Assembly (NCBI GenBank): GCA_041655955.1
Contig: JBBAEN010000001.1
Coordinates: forward strand, 186,001-250,000
DNA: 64,000 nt
From: Micavibrio_A sp041655955
GTDB taxonomy: Bacteria; Pseudomonadota; Alphaproteobacteria; Micavibrionales; Micavibrionaceae
Direction: 5' to 3'
A program made the translations under genes and the position numbers. The stretch's first letter is position 1. Each line of letters starts with the position of its first letter. Positions 7,954 through 17,072 of the stretch are shown here, in pieces. The notes beneath the pieces are model-generated. The model was not told where the DNA came from. It made no database searches and saw only the letters and a list, made by a program, of their open reading frames with translations.

Positions 7954-9507
7954 ATGAAACTGCTCAAAGCCATGGCGACGGTCGGCGGACTGACCGGCAT
8001 ATCCCGTATTCTCGGCTTCATCCGCGATGTGATGACGGCGATTATCCTTGGCGCGGGGCCTGTGGCGGACGCGTTTATCGTGGCGCTCAAACTGCCGAAC
8101 TTCTTCCGGCGCGTGACGGCGGAGGGGGCCTTTACCGTATCTTTCGTCCCCATGTATGCGCGTAAATTGAAACAGGACGGGCAGGGCGAAGCCGATGCGT
8201 TCGCGTCCAATTCCTTTGCGGTGATGGCGGCCATTCTCGCGCCCTTTACCGTCCTTGCCATCATGGCGATGCCGTGGATTATCCAGCTTCTAGCCCCCGG
8301 CTTTGCGGTAGGGGAGGAGCGCTACGCGCTTGCGGTCGAATTGACGCGGGTGACGTTCCCCTACCTGCTATTGATCTCCCTTTCGGCCCTGATGGGCGGG
8401 GTGTTGAACGCCCATGACAGGTTCGCGCCTTTCGCGGCGGCGCCGATTGTCTTTAACCTGTGCCTTATCGCCGCCTTGTGGTTTTTGGAGCCCTTGATGC
8501 GCACGGGCGGCCATGCGCTTTCATGGGGGCTTTTCGCGGCGGGGGTTTTGCAATTTATCGGCCTTCTTGCCTGCGTGCGGCTTTATAAAATAAAGATTAC
8601 CTTCAAGCGCCCGAAGATTGACGGGGATATTAAAAAGCTCTTCCGCCTGATGGTTCCCGGTATTATCGGCGCGGGCGTCGTCCATATCAATTTGTTCGTG
8701 GACGTGATTATCGCCTCGACGCTTGCGACGGGCTCCATCTCTTACCTTTATTATGCCGACAGGCTGAACCAGCTTCCGCTCGGCATTGTCGGCATCGCGG
8801 TCGGTACGGCCTTGCTGCCCATGCTCTCCAAGGCCATCTCTTCCGAAGAGCGGGGGGAGGAGGCGCAAAATCTTTTCAACCGCGCGCTGGAAGTCTGCCT
8901 GCTTTTGGCCCTGCCCGCGGGGGTGGCGATGTTCATCGCGGCGGGGCCGCTTATCCAGACCTTGTTCCAGTACGGGAATTTCAGCGCAGAAGATGCGAAG
9001 ATCACGGCCTATGTGCTGATGGGCTATGCGCTCGGCGTTCCGGCCTATGTCTGCGCGAAAGTGTTTTCGACGAGCTATTTCGCGCGGCAGGATACGGTCA
9101 CGCCCGTGCGCATCGCCGTTATCTGCGCCCTCACCAATATCGGCCTTGCGCTGATCCTCATCCAGTTTATGGGCGTTGCGGGGATTGCGCTTTCGACGGG
9201 GCTTTGCGGGTGGCTGCAATTCGCGATGCTTTTAAAGGGGCTTCGCGCCGATGCGAAAACCGCGTTTGACGCGCGGTTCAGCCGCCGCGTGCCGCGCCTG
9301 ATATTCTCTTCTTGCCTTATGGCGCTGGCGCTGGCTATAGTCGCCCATTATTCGAAGGATTATTATAGTGGCACAAAGCCCGAAAAAATCGCTGCGCTCA
9401 TTGTTCTGGTGGCCTCTGGCCTGACCACATACGCTTTTGCCGTCCTTGCGACAGGCGCTATCCGGCTCCCTGAATTAAAATCATTGTTTGTTAGAAAGAA
9501 AATGTGA
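7954..9507 (+). CDS. murJ: Lipid II flippase MurJ
   Basis: A 517-residue polytopic membrane protein of the MviN/MurJ (MOP) family, which moves the peptidoglycan precursor lipid II across the inner membrane. Family marks are SRILGFIRDVM near the N-terminus, GPVADAFIVALKLPNFFRR, AEGAFTVSFVPMY, and LYYADRLNQLPLGIVGIAVGTALLP in the middle. The cationic residues of the central cavity (the first Arg of SRILGFIR and the LPNFFRR arginines) are kept. AAGGA lies just before the ATG at 7954; a second ATG two codons earlier is possible. It is translationally coupled to trpS (TGATG overlap). Confidence 0.96.
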   Translation: MKLLKAMATVGGLTGISRILGFIRDVMTAIILGAGPVADAFIVALKLPNFFRRVTAEGAFTVSFVPMYARKLKQDGQGEADAFASNSFAVMAAILAPFTVLAIMAMPWIIQLLAPGFAVGEERYALAVELTRVTFPYLLLISLSALMGGVLNAHDRFAPFAAAPIVFNLCLIAALWFLEPLMRTGGHALSWGLFAAGVLQFIGLLACVRLYKIKITFKRPKIDGDIKKLFRLMVPGIIGAGVVHINLFVDVIIASTLATGSISYLYYADRLNQLPLGIVGIAVGTALLPMLSKAISSEERGEEAQNLFNRALEVCLLLALPAGVAMFIAAGPLIQTLFQYGNFSAEDAKITAYVLMGYALGVPAYVCAKVFSTSYFARQDTVTPVRIAVICALTNIGLALILIQFMGVAGIALSTGLCGWLQFAMLLKGLRADAKTAFDARFSRRVPRLIFSSCLMALALAIVAHYSKDYYSGTKPEKIAALIVLVASGLTTYAFAVLATGAIRLPELKSLFVRKKM

Positions 9508-10514
9508 TGAAACGCATCTTTTCGGGCATGCAGCCCACCAACCGTTTGACGCTCGGCAATTATCTCGGCGCCTTGAAAAACTGGGTCAAATTGCAAGACG
9601 AACCGGATACGGAATGTATTTATTGCGTCGTCGATCTCCACGCGAACACGACCGGCTATAATCCGGACACGCTCCGCCAATCGACCCGCGAAGTGGCCGC
9701 GGCCTATATCGCGGCGGGCGTCGACCCGTCCAAATCCATCATCTTTGCCCAGTCCGCCGTGCCGGGTCATACGCAGCTCGGCTGGATGCTGTCCTGCATG
9801 ACGCCGCTCGGCTGGCTCAACCGGATGACGCAGTTCAAGGACAAGGCGGGGAAGGACAGGGAGCGCGCTTCGGCGGGGCTTTATACCTATCCGGCGCTGA
9901 TGGCTGCGGACATCCTCCTTTATCACGCAACCCATGTGCCGGTCGGTGAAGACCAGAAACAGCATGTGGAGCTGACGCGCGATCTGGCCATTTCCTTTAA
10001 CCAGCATATTGCGGGGCGTGACTTCTTTCCGATTCCCGAACCCGCCATTATGGGCGAGGCGACGCGGGTCATGTCCTTGCGGGACGGGACGTCCAAAATG
10101 TCCAAATCCGCCGAAAGCGATATGAGCCGCATCAACCTGACCGACGACGCGGACACGATCGCGAACAAGATCAAAAAGGCCAAAACCGACGCGGGCGCGG
10201 TTCCGGCCTCTGAAGCGGAGTTTGAAGGCAGGCCGGAGGCCAAAAACCTCCTCACCATCTATGCGGCGCTCGCGGAAACGGAGCGGGAGGCGGTGATGGC
10301 GGAATTTGGCGGCCAGCAATTTTCGGGCTTCAAAACCGCCTTGTCGGATTTATGCGTGGAAAAGCTCGGCCCCATTACGGGCAGGATGCGCGAATTGATG
10401 GCGGATACGGGTGAAATCGACCGGATTTTGTCGGCGAGCGCGGACAAGGCGGGGGCGATTGCCGAACCTGTCCTGAAGGAAGCCATGGATATTATGGGCT
10501 TTTGGCAGAAGTAG
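9507..10514 (+). CDS. trpS: Tryptophanyl-tRNA synthetase
   Basis: Class I aminoacyl-tRNA synthetase that charges tRNA-Trp, 335 residues, close to the family length of about 330. The HIGH-type motif is TNRLTLGNYLGA, where Leu replaces the first His as in many bacterial TrpS. DLHAN, PVGEDQKQHVELTRD and the KMSKS loop (SKMSKSAES) are present. Its ATG overlaps the murJ stop (TGATG); a GTG one codon earlier is an alternative. The murJ-trpS pair looks like one transcription unit. Confidence 0.97.
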   Translation: MKRIFSGMQPTNRLTLGNYLGALKNWVKLQDEPDTECIYCVVDLHANTTGYNPDTLRQSTREVAAAYIAAGVDPSKSIIFAQSAVPGHTQLGWMLSCMTPLGWLNRMTQFKDKAGKDRERASAGLYTYPALMAADILLYHATHVPVGEDQKQHVELTRDLAISFNQHIAGRDFFPIPEPAIMGEATRVMSLRDGTSKMSKSAESDMSRINLTDDADTIANKIKKAKTDAGAVPASEAEFEGRPEAKNLLTIYAALAETEREAVMAEFGGQQFSGFKTALSDLCVEKLGPITGRMRELMADTGEIDRILSASADKAGAIAEPVLKEAMDIMGFWQK

Positions 10515-10554
10515 GGGCTTTTATGGCAGGCGGGCGAGGGGTATAATCGATTCC

Positions 10555-11205
10555 ATGAAATTCAAGGCTTTGATTCTGGCGGCGGCCCTTCTTTTCCCCA
10601 CGGCGGCACAGGCCGATTACTTTGTGTGGAAACATGAAAAAACGGGGCTTTCCGTCACCTTCCCCGATGGCTGGCGCATGCAAAACAGCACCGGCGTCAA
10701 CACGATCCTGACGATTGCCGGCCCGTCTTATAACGAACAGCCGGTTTGCAAGATCGACGCCGTCCCCGACCGCCGCTTTACGATCTACCCCGCCCATTAC
10801 GGGGAGGCGGTGCAAAAAGTCGCGGTGAGCGTCCCGTTCTGGCGGCAATATCTGGCGCAGTACGACCGCTATAATCTCGGCCATGTCTATGACGGCGTCG
10901 GGCTTGGCCGCTGGTTCGCGAGCTATGCCGTTGCCTCCTATTCGCGCCATTTCGGCACCGTCATGCAAAACCGCAGCGCGGTGATGTATGCATCCCTTTA
11001 CCGCGATACGCTTTATGTCGTGGAATGTTCGGCCCTCGATCACGGCTATGACAGATGGGCGGATAATTTCCGCGGCATCATCAAGAGCATTGATTTCAAG
11101 AAAGCCTATCACGAGCTTCCGACCGGCGATTACGCGAACTTCCTCGACGAAGCCGAAACATTCTTTTGGGCGCAAACCGGCCCTGACGGCACGACGGCTT
11201 ATTGA
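10555..11205 (+). CDS. Secreted protein of unknown function
   Basis: 216 residues starting with a clear cleavable signal peptide (MKFKALILAAALLFP, cleavage probably after TAAQA). The mature part opens with YFVWKHEKTGLSVTFPDGW, a pattern seen in small exported PsbP- or DUF1795-like domains where a Phe-Pro-x-x-Trp strand starts the fold. That resemblance is weak. Two cysteines (CKID and ECSAL) could form a disulfide in the periplasm. It lies 40 bases after trpS on the same strand. Function unknown. Confidence 0.75.
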   Translation: MKFKALILAAALLFPTAAQADYFVWKHEKTGLSVTFPDGWRMQNSTGVNTILTIAGPSYNEQPVCKIDAVPDRRFTIYPAHYGEAVQKVAVSVPFWRQYLAQYDRYNLGHVYDGVGLGRWFASYAVASYSRHFGTVMQNRSAVMYASLYRDTLYVVECSALDHGYDRWADNFRGIIKSIDFKKAYHELPTGDYANFLDEAETFFWAQTGPDGTTAY

Positions 11206-11344
11206 TACCGCTTGATGCGGCCGCTTGACCCCGCCGCTTGATGCCGCAACGGGAGCCTCGCCTGCGCGGCTCCTGAGATAAAAGGCGAAGGGGATGACAG
11301 CGCCCCTAAAATATTGCATCCTGTGAGGGAAGGTGTTCTCCTCG

Positions 11345-12256
11345 ATGCAAATCTATCTACCCATCGCAGAAATGTCCGTGCCTGCCGAAAGCCTCGTTTT
11401 GCTGGGGCTGGCGGTCGGCATTTTGTCCGGCGTGTTCGGCGTCGGCGGCGGATTTCTGGCGACGCCGTTTTTGCTGTTCATGGGAATTCCACCTGCCGTC
11501 GCGGTCGGAACGCAGGCCAACCATCTGATCGCGACCAGCGTGACGGGGGTTTTGGGCCATTGGCGGCGCGGCAATATCGACATGCATATCGGCACTGTCA
11601 TGCTCGCCGGCGGTGTGGGCGGCTCCGTCGTCGGGATTTTTATTTTCAGGATATTACAGCATTTCGGGCAGATAGATTTGATTATCTCCGTATCCTATGT
11701 GGCCTTGCTCGGCTTTATCGGCGTGATGATGCTTATCGAAAGCGTCATGGCCTTTATGAACCGCACCAAAGTATCCGAAGACGTCCAGAGCGTCGCGCAA
11801 AGGCCGTTCTTTCGCGACCTTCCCTATAAAACCCGTTTTATCAAATCACGCCTTTATATCTCCGCCCTGATGCCTGCGGGGGTCGGTTTCATTGGCGGGA
11901 TTATGATTTCCATTCTGGGGATTGGCGGCGGATTCATCATGGTTCCGGCGATGATTTATGTGCTGGGCATGCCGGGGCTGCTCGTGCCCGGCACATCGCT
12001 CTTCCAGATCATCTTTATCTCCGCCTTTTCCTGTATCCTCCATGCGGTGGCGAACGGGACGGTCGATATTATCTTAACGCTCGTGATGATCGCGGGGGGC
12101 GTGGTCGGGGCGCAGATGGGCGTCCTTCTGGCCAAGCGCGTCCGGGGCGCGCCCGCCCGCATCGTGCTGGCCTTGATTGTGCTGGGTGTTTGCGCGCGGA
12201 TGATGGGGGAATTATTCATCCAGCCTTCCGATCTTTATGTGATGGCGGTGCGCTGA
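11345..12256 (+). CDS. TauE/SafE family sulfite/anion exporter
   Basis: A 303-residue inner-membrane permease of the TauE/SafE family with about eight hydrophobic segments. It has two related halves, each with the family glycine motif: SGVFGVGGGFLATPFL (about residue 27) and SILGIGGGFIMVPAM (about residue 190). Members export sulfite, sulfoacetate or other small anions; the substrate here is unknown. GAGGGAAGG lies about 12 bases before the ATG at 11345. A GTG four codons earlier overlaps that site and is less likely. It overlaps the next gene by TGATG and so is translationally coupled. Confidence 0.9.
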   Translation: MQIYLPIAEMSVPAESLVLLGLAVGILSGVFGVGGGFLATPFLLFMGIPPAVAVGTQANHLIATSVTGVLGHWRRGNIDMHIGTVMLAGGVGGSVVGIFIFRILQHFGQIDLIISVSYVALLGFIGVMMLIESVMAFMNRTKVSEDVQSVAQRPFFRDLPYKTRFIKSRLYISALMPAGVGFIGGIMISILGIGGGFIMVPAMIYVLGMPGLLVPGTSLFQIIFISAFSCILHAVANGTVDIILTLVMIAGGVVGAQMGVLLAKRVRGAPARIVLALIVLGVCARMMGELFIQPSDLYVMAVR

Positions 12257-13032
12257 TGGCGGGTTATGCGCGTTATTTGGCTTTTGCCGCTGCGCTTATC
12301 GGGCTTTGCCTGCTTGTTGCGCCGGCCTCCGCCATGGCGCAACAAGGACGGGCCATGCATATCGAGCTTTCCGAAAACAGGGTCGATATTACGACGGGCT
12401 TTAACGGGGCGCGGATTATCCTGTTCGGCATTACCAGCGAACCCGGCCCCGATATTGCGGTGACGCTCCGCGGGCCGGAAAGAACGGTCGTCATGCGCCG
12501 CAAGGAAAAAATCCTGGGGGCGTGGATAAACCGCCGCTCCGTGGAGTTCCGCCGCGTGCCGGGCTATTATGATTATGCGGCGACCTATGACGCGGTTGAA
12601 CTCGGCGCCATGCCTGAACTGGCCTCCAGCCTTCAGCTCGGCGTGGATGCCCTTGATTTTTATGCGGAGGAAACGGGGCAGGGCGCGGATTATGCCGAAC
12701 ATTTCCGCGACGCGCTGATCCGCGGGCAACAGGCAAAGGGGCTTTATCCCATCCGTGCCGGCTCCGTCACTTTTGTAACGCCGCGCTTTTTCAAGGTCGC
12801 CTTTGACCTGCCGCCCGGCGTGCCGACGGGGATTTATAACGTCGAGGCGGCGCTTATCGAAAACGGTGAGGTTTTTGCGCGTGAAAACAAAAGCTTACAG
12901 GTCGGGCAGGTTGGTTTTAGCGCCAATGTCTATCTTTTTGCGACCCGGCATGCGTTCTTTTACGGCGTGTTCGCCGTGATTATCGCCCTTGCATCCGGCT
13001 GGGCGGCCTTTATGTTCTTGAGAAGGGAATAA
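12256..13032 (+). CDS. TIGR02186 family membrane protein
   Basis: 258 residues with an N-terminal signal sequence ending near ASAMAQ, a periplasmic domain of about 200 residues, and one C-terminal membrane helix (FYGVFAVIIALASGWAAFMF) before a short basic tail. It matches the alphaproteobacterial family TIGR02186, which is typically encoded beside a TauE/SafE permease, as here. The recurring linkage suggests an accessory subunit of the transporter facing the periplasm; the molecular role is not known. It starts inside the permease stop codon. Confidence 0.85.
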   Translation: MAGYARYLAFAAALIGLCLLVAPASAMAQQGRAMHIELSENRVDITTGFNGARIILFGITSEPGPDIAVTLRGPERTVVMRRKEKILGAWINRRSVEFRRVPGYYDYAATYDAVELGAMPELASSLQLGVDALDFYAEETGQGADYAEHFRDALIRGQQAKGLYPIRAGSVTFVTPRFFKVAFDLPPGVPTGIYNVEAALIENGEVFARENKSLQVGQVGFSANVYLFATRHAFFYGVFAVIIALASGWAAFMFLRRE

Positions 13033-13037
13033 GGCTG

Positions 13038-13544
13038 ATGGACACGAAACCGCCCATAATCGATCTCGAACCTTTGCCCGCGCAAACAGTGCGCCGCGGC
13101 GATGGCGGCACTTATCTTGTGATAGCCGATGACAGCGATGAATTCAGGGGCGCGCTGCGCTATGCCTGCCGCCTTGTCAGGGAGCATCGCGCGCGGCTCG
13201 GCATCCTGCGGATTATCGAGGATCAGGATTTCCAGCAATGGGGCATTATCGAGGACAAGATGAAGCGCGAGATGCGCGAGGCGGGGGAGAAATATCTCTG
13301 GTCTGTCGCCAAGGTCGCGAACGATGCGGGCGGGATTATCCCCTCGCTCTATTTTGCCGAAGGGGAGCCGGGGGAGGCGCTTGCGCGGATCGTCGAAGAG
13401 GACGATCATATCGTTAAAATCATCCTCGGCGGCGGCGAGGCCGCGACGCCGGGGCCTTTGGTCGGTTTTTGCGTCGGTAAGGGGCTTGCCCGGCTGCGTG
13501 TGCCCGTCCTTGTCGTCCCCGGCAATTTGAAAGAGATTTCTTGA
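13038..13544 (+). CDS. Universal stress protein (UspA family)
   Basis: 168 residues with one Usp domain: the YLVIADDSDEFRGALRYA start, where UspA proteins have a strand and an acidic residue, and the C-terminal nucleotide-loop pattern IILGGGEAA...PVLVVPGN. The G-2x-G-9x-G(S/T) ATP motif is only partly kept, so nucleotide binding is uncertain. It follows the TIGR02186 gene by 5 bases and forms the third gene of the TauE operon, a common alphaproteobacterial arrangement. Confidence 0.88.
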   Translation: MDTKPPIIDLEPLPAQTVRRGDGGTYLVIADDSDEFRGALRYACRLVREHRARLGILRIIEDQDFQQWGIIEDKMKREMREAGEKYLWSVAKVANDAGGIIPSLYFAEGEPGEALARIVEEDDHIVKIILGGGEAATPGPLVGFCVGKGLARLRVPVLVVPGNLKEIS

Positions 13545-13626
13545 TTTTCCCCGCGGGGTTGAATAGGACTCCGCAAGTATTATTTTACCGGTAGAGAAAG
13601 AAACCGGTGAGGAAGGAAGTTCGCCC

Positions 13627-14184
13627 ATGTTTATCCAGACAGAAACAACGCCCAATCCGGCTACGATCAAATTTATCCCCGGTGTCGAGGTCATGGAATC
13701 CGGCGTCGCGGAATTTGTGACTGCGGAAGAAGCCGCGCGCTCGCCGCTGGCCGAGCGAATCTTTGAGATTGAAGGCGTTGAAGGCGTCTTTTTCGGCAGC
13801 GATTTCGTTTCCGTCACCAAAGGCGAAACATATGACTGGAACGGCCTGAAGGCAAAAATCCTGATGGCGGTCATGCAGCATTTCACGATGGGCGAGCCGC
13901 GCTTCCATGACGGCGCCGCCCACGGGGCTTCGATGGATGACAGTCTTCTTGATGAAATATCGAAACAGATCAAGGAGCTGATTGATACGCGCGTCCGCCC
14001 TGCCGTGGCGCAGGATGGCGGCGATATCATCTTTGAACGGTTTGAAGAAGGGGTTGTGTATTTACAAATGCGCGGCGCCTGTTCCGGTTGCCCCAGCTCG
14101 ACCGTGACGCTTAAGAACGGCGTTGAAAACATGCTCCGCCATTATATCCCCGAAGTCCTCGAAGTCCGCCAGTCGATGATGTAG
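13627..14184 (+). CDS. nfuA: NfuA/NFU1-type iron-sulfur carrier
   Basis: 185 residues with two domains. The N-terminal Nfu domain (residues 1-90) opens with TETTPNPATIKFIPG. The C-terminal NifU-like domain holds the cluster-binding Cys-x-x-Cys in GACSGCPSST (about residue 157). It receives [4Fe-4S] clusters and hands them to apo-enzymes in the cytoplasm. This is the mitochondrial NFU1-like arrangement normal for alphaproteobacteria. It has its own leader of about 80 bases after the Usp gene. Confidence 0.96.
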   Translation: MFIQTETTPNPATIKFIPGVEVMESGVAEFVTAEEAARSPLAERIFEIEGVEGVFFGSDFVSVTKGETYDWNGLKAKILMAVMQHFTMGEPRFHDGAAHGASMDDSLLDEISKQIKELIDTRVRPAVAQDGGDIIFERFEEGVVYLQMRGACSGCPSSTVTLKNGVENMLRHYIPEVLEVRQSMM

Positions 14185-14352
14185 CGGGGGGATGCGCCGG
14201 GGCCGGCCCGGCTTTGTCCCGGCATCCGCACCACATGCCTTTATGGTGCGCCTTTATGTACCGCTCTTATCCTTTTCTTTGTCCGTGTCCGTTTCCCCGC
14301 CGCCGGCCGCATGCCGCGCCCCGCATCCAATGCCCGCCGCGGCTGGGGGCCG

Positions 14353-15576
14353 TCATTCGCTATTGATGAAATCGGCGTCTATTTCGCCTTGCCCGCCCGC
14401 GGGCGGCTCCTCCACACTTGCCCGGCTTGTCAGTATCATGCCGAACCAGCGGTAGCGTATATCGCCCTTTTCCGGATCCGCGCGGTAGGGAAGCGTGCAG
14501 TTAATACGCATCCTGTCGCGTTCGATGGCGTCCTTGAATCTTATTTCCACCCGCGTGCCGATAATCTCCATCTCCGGTTTTTCTTCCACGGAGGAAAAAC
14601 AGGAAAGATTTTTCATTTCTTTTGCGAGGCTTTGTATAAGCGTAAAGCCGATGACAGGCGAGCGCGCGTCGATAGCGGGGGCGGCGGGGGACAGGCCGCT
14701 AACCGGAAGCGGTAGGCTGTTTGCCGTCATGGTAAAACGATCGAGGTCGCCATAACGCTCCGTTTGCGTATAGCGCGGCAGGGCGTATAAATCTTCGCCC
14801 GCATGGGCGGGGCCGGATTGCTGGCCGAAAGCGGCCTTGAAACCCATGGACTGGATGATGGCCTTATAGGCCGTGTCATATTCGCCGTAAGGGTAGGAAA
14901 AGAGCGTGGGGCGGACATCAAGCTCCTCGCGGATGGCGGCGAGGGAGGCGTTGATCTCGCGGCGGATAGATTCTTCCTTTTTCCCCGCCAGATGCCCGTA
15001 ATAGGCGGGATGCAGGCCGAATGCCGCAAGCCCTCCGGCCTTTAGCGCGCGAAGCTGTTCCCATGTCATGAAGGAGGGCGAGCCTATCTTGGCGGACGGA
15101 ATGAAGATCGTATAAGGCAGCTTGTGTTTTTCCAGCAGCATGGCGGCGGCGAGAACGGACTGATCCGCGCCGTCAAATGTAATGGCGAGGCTGCGCGGCT
15201 TGATTGGCTTGCCGTATTGAAGGGCGGTGACGATCCGCTCAAGCGGCGTTACATTATAGCCGCCGCGAAGGATCTCTTCTATCTGCGCTTCAAACTGCCC
15301 TGAGCGGAGCGACATTGACGGGTTCTCATCGTTCCCGATGGCGAAATAGGCAAAGACCGGCGCGGCTTTGCCGTCAAATTCGGTTGCAGCGGAGACAGGT
15401 TTCGCTTCCTTGACGGACTCCTGATCTTCCTTGAAAACAGGCGGAGGTAAAGCTGTTAAATCCTGCATATCTGGGGCGGCCGCAGGGGCGGCACATGCCG
15501 CGGCGGGCAGTGCGTATAAAAGAGCAAAAACGCCGGAACACAGCGCTTTTTTATATAATCCCTGAGGAAAAAACAT
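14353..15576 (-). CDS. Polysaccharide-deacetylase-fold protein, metal site altered
   Basis: A 407-residue exported protein with a signal peptide in residues 1-31 and then a NodB-type (CE4) domain over about residues 70-270. The usual TFDD motif reads TFDGAD (135 is the catalytic Asp, 136 the metal-binding position now Gly). The His-x-x-x-His motif reads HPAYYGH (His189, Tyr193 in place of the second His, His195). Motif 3 SYPYGEYD is intact. The fold is clear, but two of the three metal ligands are replaced, so it may use Asp138/His195 instead or be a binding protein. Residues 290-407 form an extra domain that I cannot identify. It is convergent to nfuA and divergent from tsaB. Confidence 0.85.
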   Translation of the reverse strand: MFFPQGLYKKALCSGVFALLYALPAAACAAPAAAPDMQDLTALPPPVFKEDQESVKEAKPVSAATEFDGKAAPVFAYFAIGNDENPSMSLRSGQFEAQIEEILRGGYNVTPLERIVTALQYGKPIKPRSLAITFDGADQSVLAAAMLLEKHKLPYTIFIPSAKIGSPSFMTWEQLRALKAGGLAAFGLHPAYYGHLAGKKEESIRREINASLAAIREELDVRPTLFSYPYGEYDTAYKAIIQSMGFKAAFGQQSGPAHAGEDLYALPRYTQTERYGDLDRFTMTANSLPLPVSGLSPAAPAIDARSPVIGFTLIQSLAKEMKNLSCFSSVEEKPEMEIIGTRVEIRFKDAIERDRMRINCTLPYRADPEKGDIRYRWFGMILTSRASVEEPPAGGQGEIDADFINSE

Positions 15577-15826
15577 GGGATCAGCTTTAGATGATTTGCC
15601 CGCTTTGCGCCAGTCAAAAGAGGGCAGGAAAGCGGGGCGCCGTTTGGGATGTTGCCCTAATCCATTGATATCACAATGTAAATATAGGGGCTGCGCTGTC
15701 CAGCGCCATCTTCGCTTCTATCGCGGGCTTTCATCGCGGCGGAAAAACTGCGATAACGGCCCCGCCATGGTTTATTTTCGCCTTATTTTGGGGGGCAACA
15801 TGGAGTGCAACAAAGGATTTTTATAA

Positions 15827-16510
15827 GTGAGAGATAGCGTGAAATCGGTTCTGGCCCTTGATTCAGCGCTCGGTGGCTGCGTCGCCGCCGTCCTTTGCGG
15901 GGAGGCTGCCTTTCAGCGCAGCCTTGAAACCCAGCGCGAACAGGCGGCAAAGCTTATCCCGCTCGTGCAAGAGCTTATGGGCGAGGCTGCGATGGGGTTC
16001 GGGGATCTGGATCTTATCGTGACGACTATCGGGCCGGGATCGTTTACGGGCTTGCGCATCGGACTGTCCGCCGCGCGGGCGCTTGGCCTTGCGCTGGATT
16101 GTCCGGTTCAGGGCGTGACGACCTTTGAGGCCATGGCCCGCGCCGCCGTGCCGGAAGCGGCGGACGCTCTCGTCATCTTCGAAACCAAGCGCAGTGATTA
16201 TTATGTTCAGGCGTTCGATGCGGCTAAAACCCCCGCGACAGAGCCGTGCTGCCTGGAACAGGACGCGCTGGAAGCGCTGGCCGCGTCCGGCAAATTCATC
16301 CTGTGCGGTGACGGGCTTCCCCGCTTTAACGGCGGCAAAGTGGGGCGGGTGCGGAGATTGCTCGATCCGGTCATTCTCGCCCATGTGGGAAGGGAGCGTT
16401 TTCTGGCGGGGGGCGGAAAGGCCGCTTCGCCCGAGCCCCTCTATTTGCGCGGCGCCGATGTGTCCGTTTCCGGCAAAGTCCAGAGGCAAATAAAAGATCT
16501 TCCTTTATAG
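15827..16510 (+). CDS. tsaB: tRNA t6A modification protein TsaB
   Basis: Partner of TsaD in making N6-threonylcarbamoyladenosine at position 37 of ANN-decoding tRNAs. 227 residues; the ASKHA fold begins VLALDSALGG and contains the diagnostic IGPGSFTGLRIGLSAARAL (about residues 66-84). The frame starts with GTG at 15827 behind AAGGA; a second GTG at 15839 is also possible. rimI, often next to tsaB in alphaproteobacteria, is absent here and mucR follows directly. Confidence 0.93.
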   Translation: MRDSVKSVLALDSALGGCVAAVLCGEAAFQRSLETQREQAAKLIPLVQELMGEAAMGFGDLDLIVTTIGPGSFTGLRIGLSAARALGLALDCPVQGVTTFEAMARAAVPEAADALVIFETKRSDYYVQAFDAAKTPATEPCCLEQDALEALAASGKFILCGDGLPRFNGGKVGRVRRLLDPVILAHVGRERFLAGGGKAASPEPLYLRGADVSVSGKVQRQIKDLPL

Positions 16511-16607
16511 TAATTTATTACTTTTCCTTAATTTTGCCTGATTTATACTTGATAAGGGACGGAATACCATTATAGATGCTTCCGGTCATTACTTGGAAAG
16601 GATTATC

Positions 16608-17024
16608 ATGCCCGAACAACTCACCCATGCCGATCTTCTCGCGCTGACGACCGACATCGTTTCATCGCATGTGGCGAATAATACGGTGACGCAACAGGAA
16701 ATGCCGGCCCTGATCGAACAAGTCTTCAAAACGCTCGCCGGTTTGGGGAGCGGTCATGTTTCGCTGTCTTCCGACAGGCCGCAGCCCGCCATCCCCGTGA
16801 AAAAATCAATCACGCCGGAATATATTATCTGCCTTGAAGACGGCAAGAAGCTGAAGATGCTCAAACGCCATCTGAAAACGGCCTATAATATGACGCCTGA
16901 AGAATATCGTGAGCGCTGGGGCCTGCCCGCCGATTATCCTATGGTTGCGCCGAACTACGCCAAACAGCGTTCGCGCCTTGCGAAAGACATAGGTCTTGGA
17001 ACAAAGGGAAGGATGAAGAAGTAA
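16608..17024 (+). CDS. mucR: MucR/Ros-family transcriptional regulator
   Basis: 138 residues. The conserved C-terminal half carries the prokaryotic zinc-finger region ICLEDGKKLKMLKRHL (residues 74-89) followed by NMTPEEYRERWGLPADYP. Cys75, Asp78 and His88 match zinc ligands of Ros, but the fourth ligand position is Ala93, as happens in some MucR homologues that fold without zinc. These proteins bind AT-rich DNA, silence many promoters and often control exopolysaccharide and motility. The start is set by GGAAAGGA (16595-16602). Confidence 0.93.
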   Translation: MPEQLTHADLLALTTDIVSSHVANNTVTQQEMPALIEQVFKTLAGLGSGHVSLSSDRPQPAIPVKKSITPEYIICLEDGKKLKMLKRHLKTAYNMTPEEYRERWGLPADYPMVAPNYAKQRSRLAKDIGLGTKGRMKK

Positions 17025-17041
17025 TCTTCGCCTTCCCGTCC

Positions 17042-17064
17042 CCGGCCTATCAAAGGCCTTTCTT
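17042..17064. terminator. Weak hairpin between convergent mucR and proC
   Basis: GGCCT and AGGCC pair around a short loop and are followed by TTTCTTCC on the plus strand, in the 48-base gap between two convergent genes. A short stem, so a weak call. Confidence 0.35.
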
Positions 17065-17072
17065 CCCAATCT

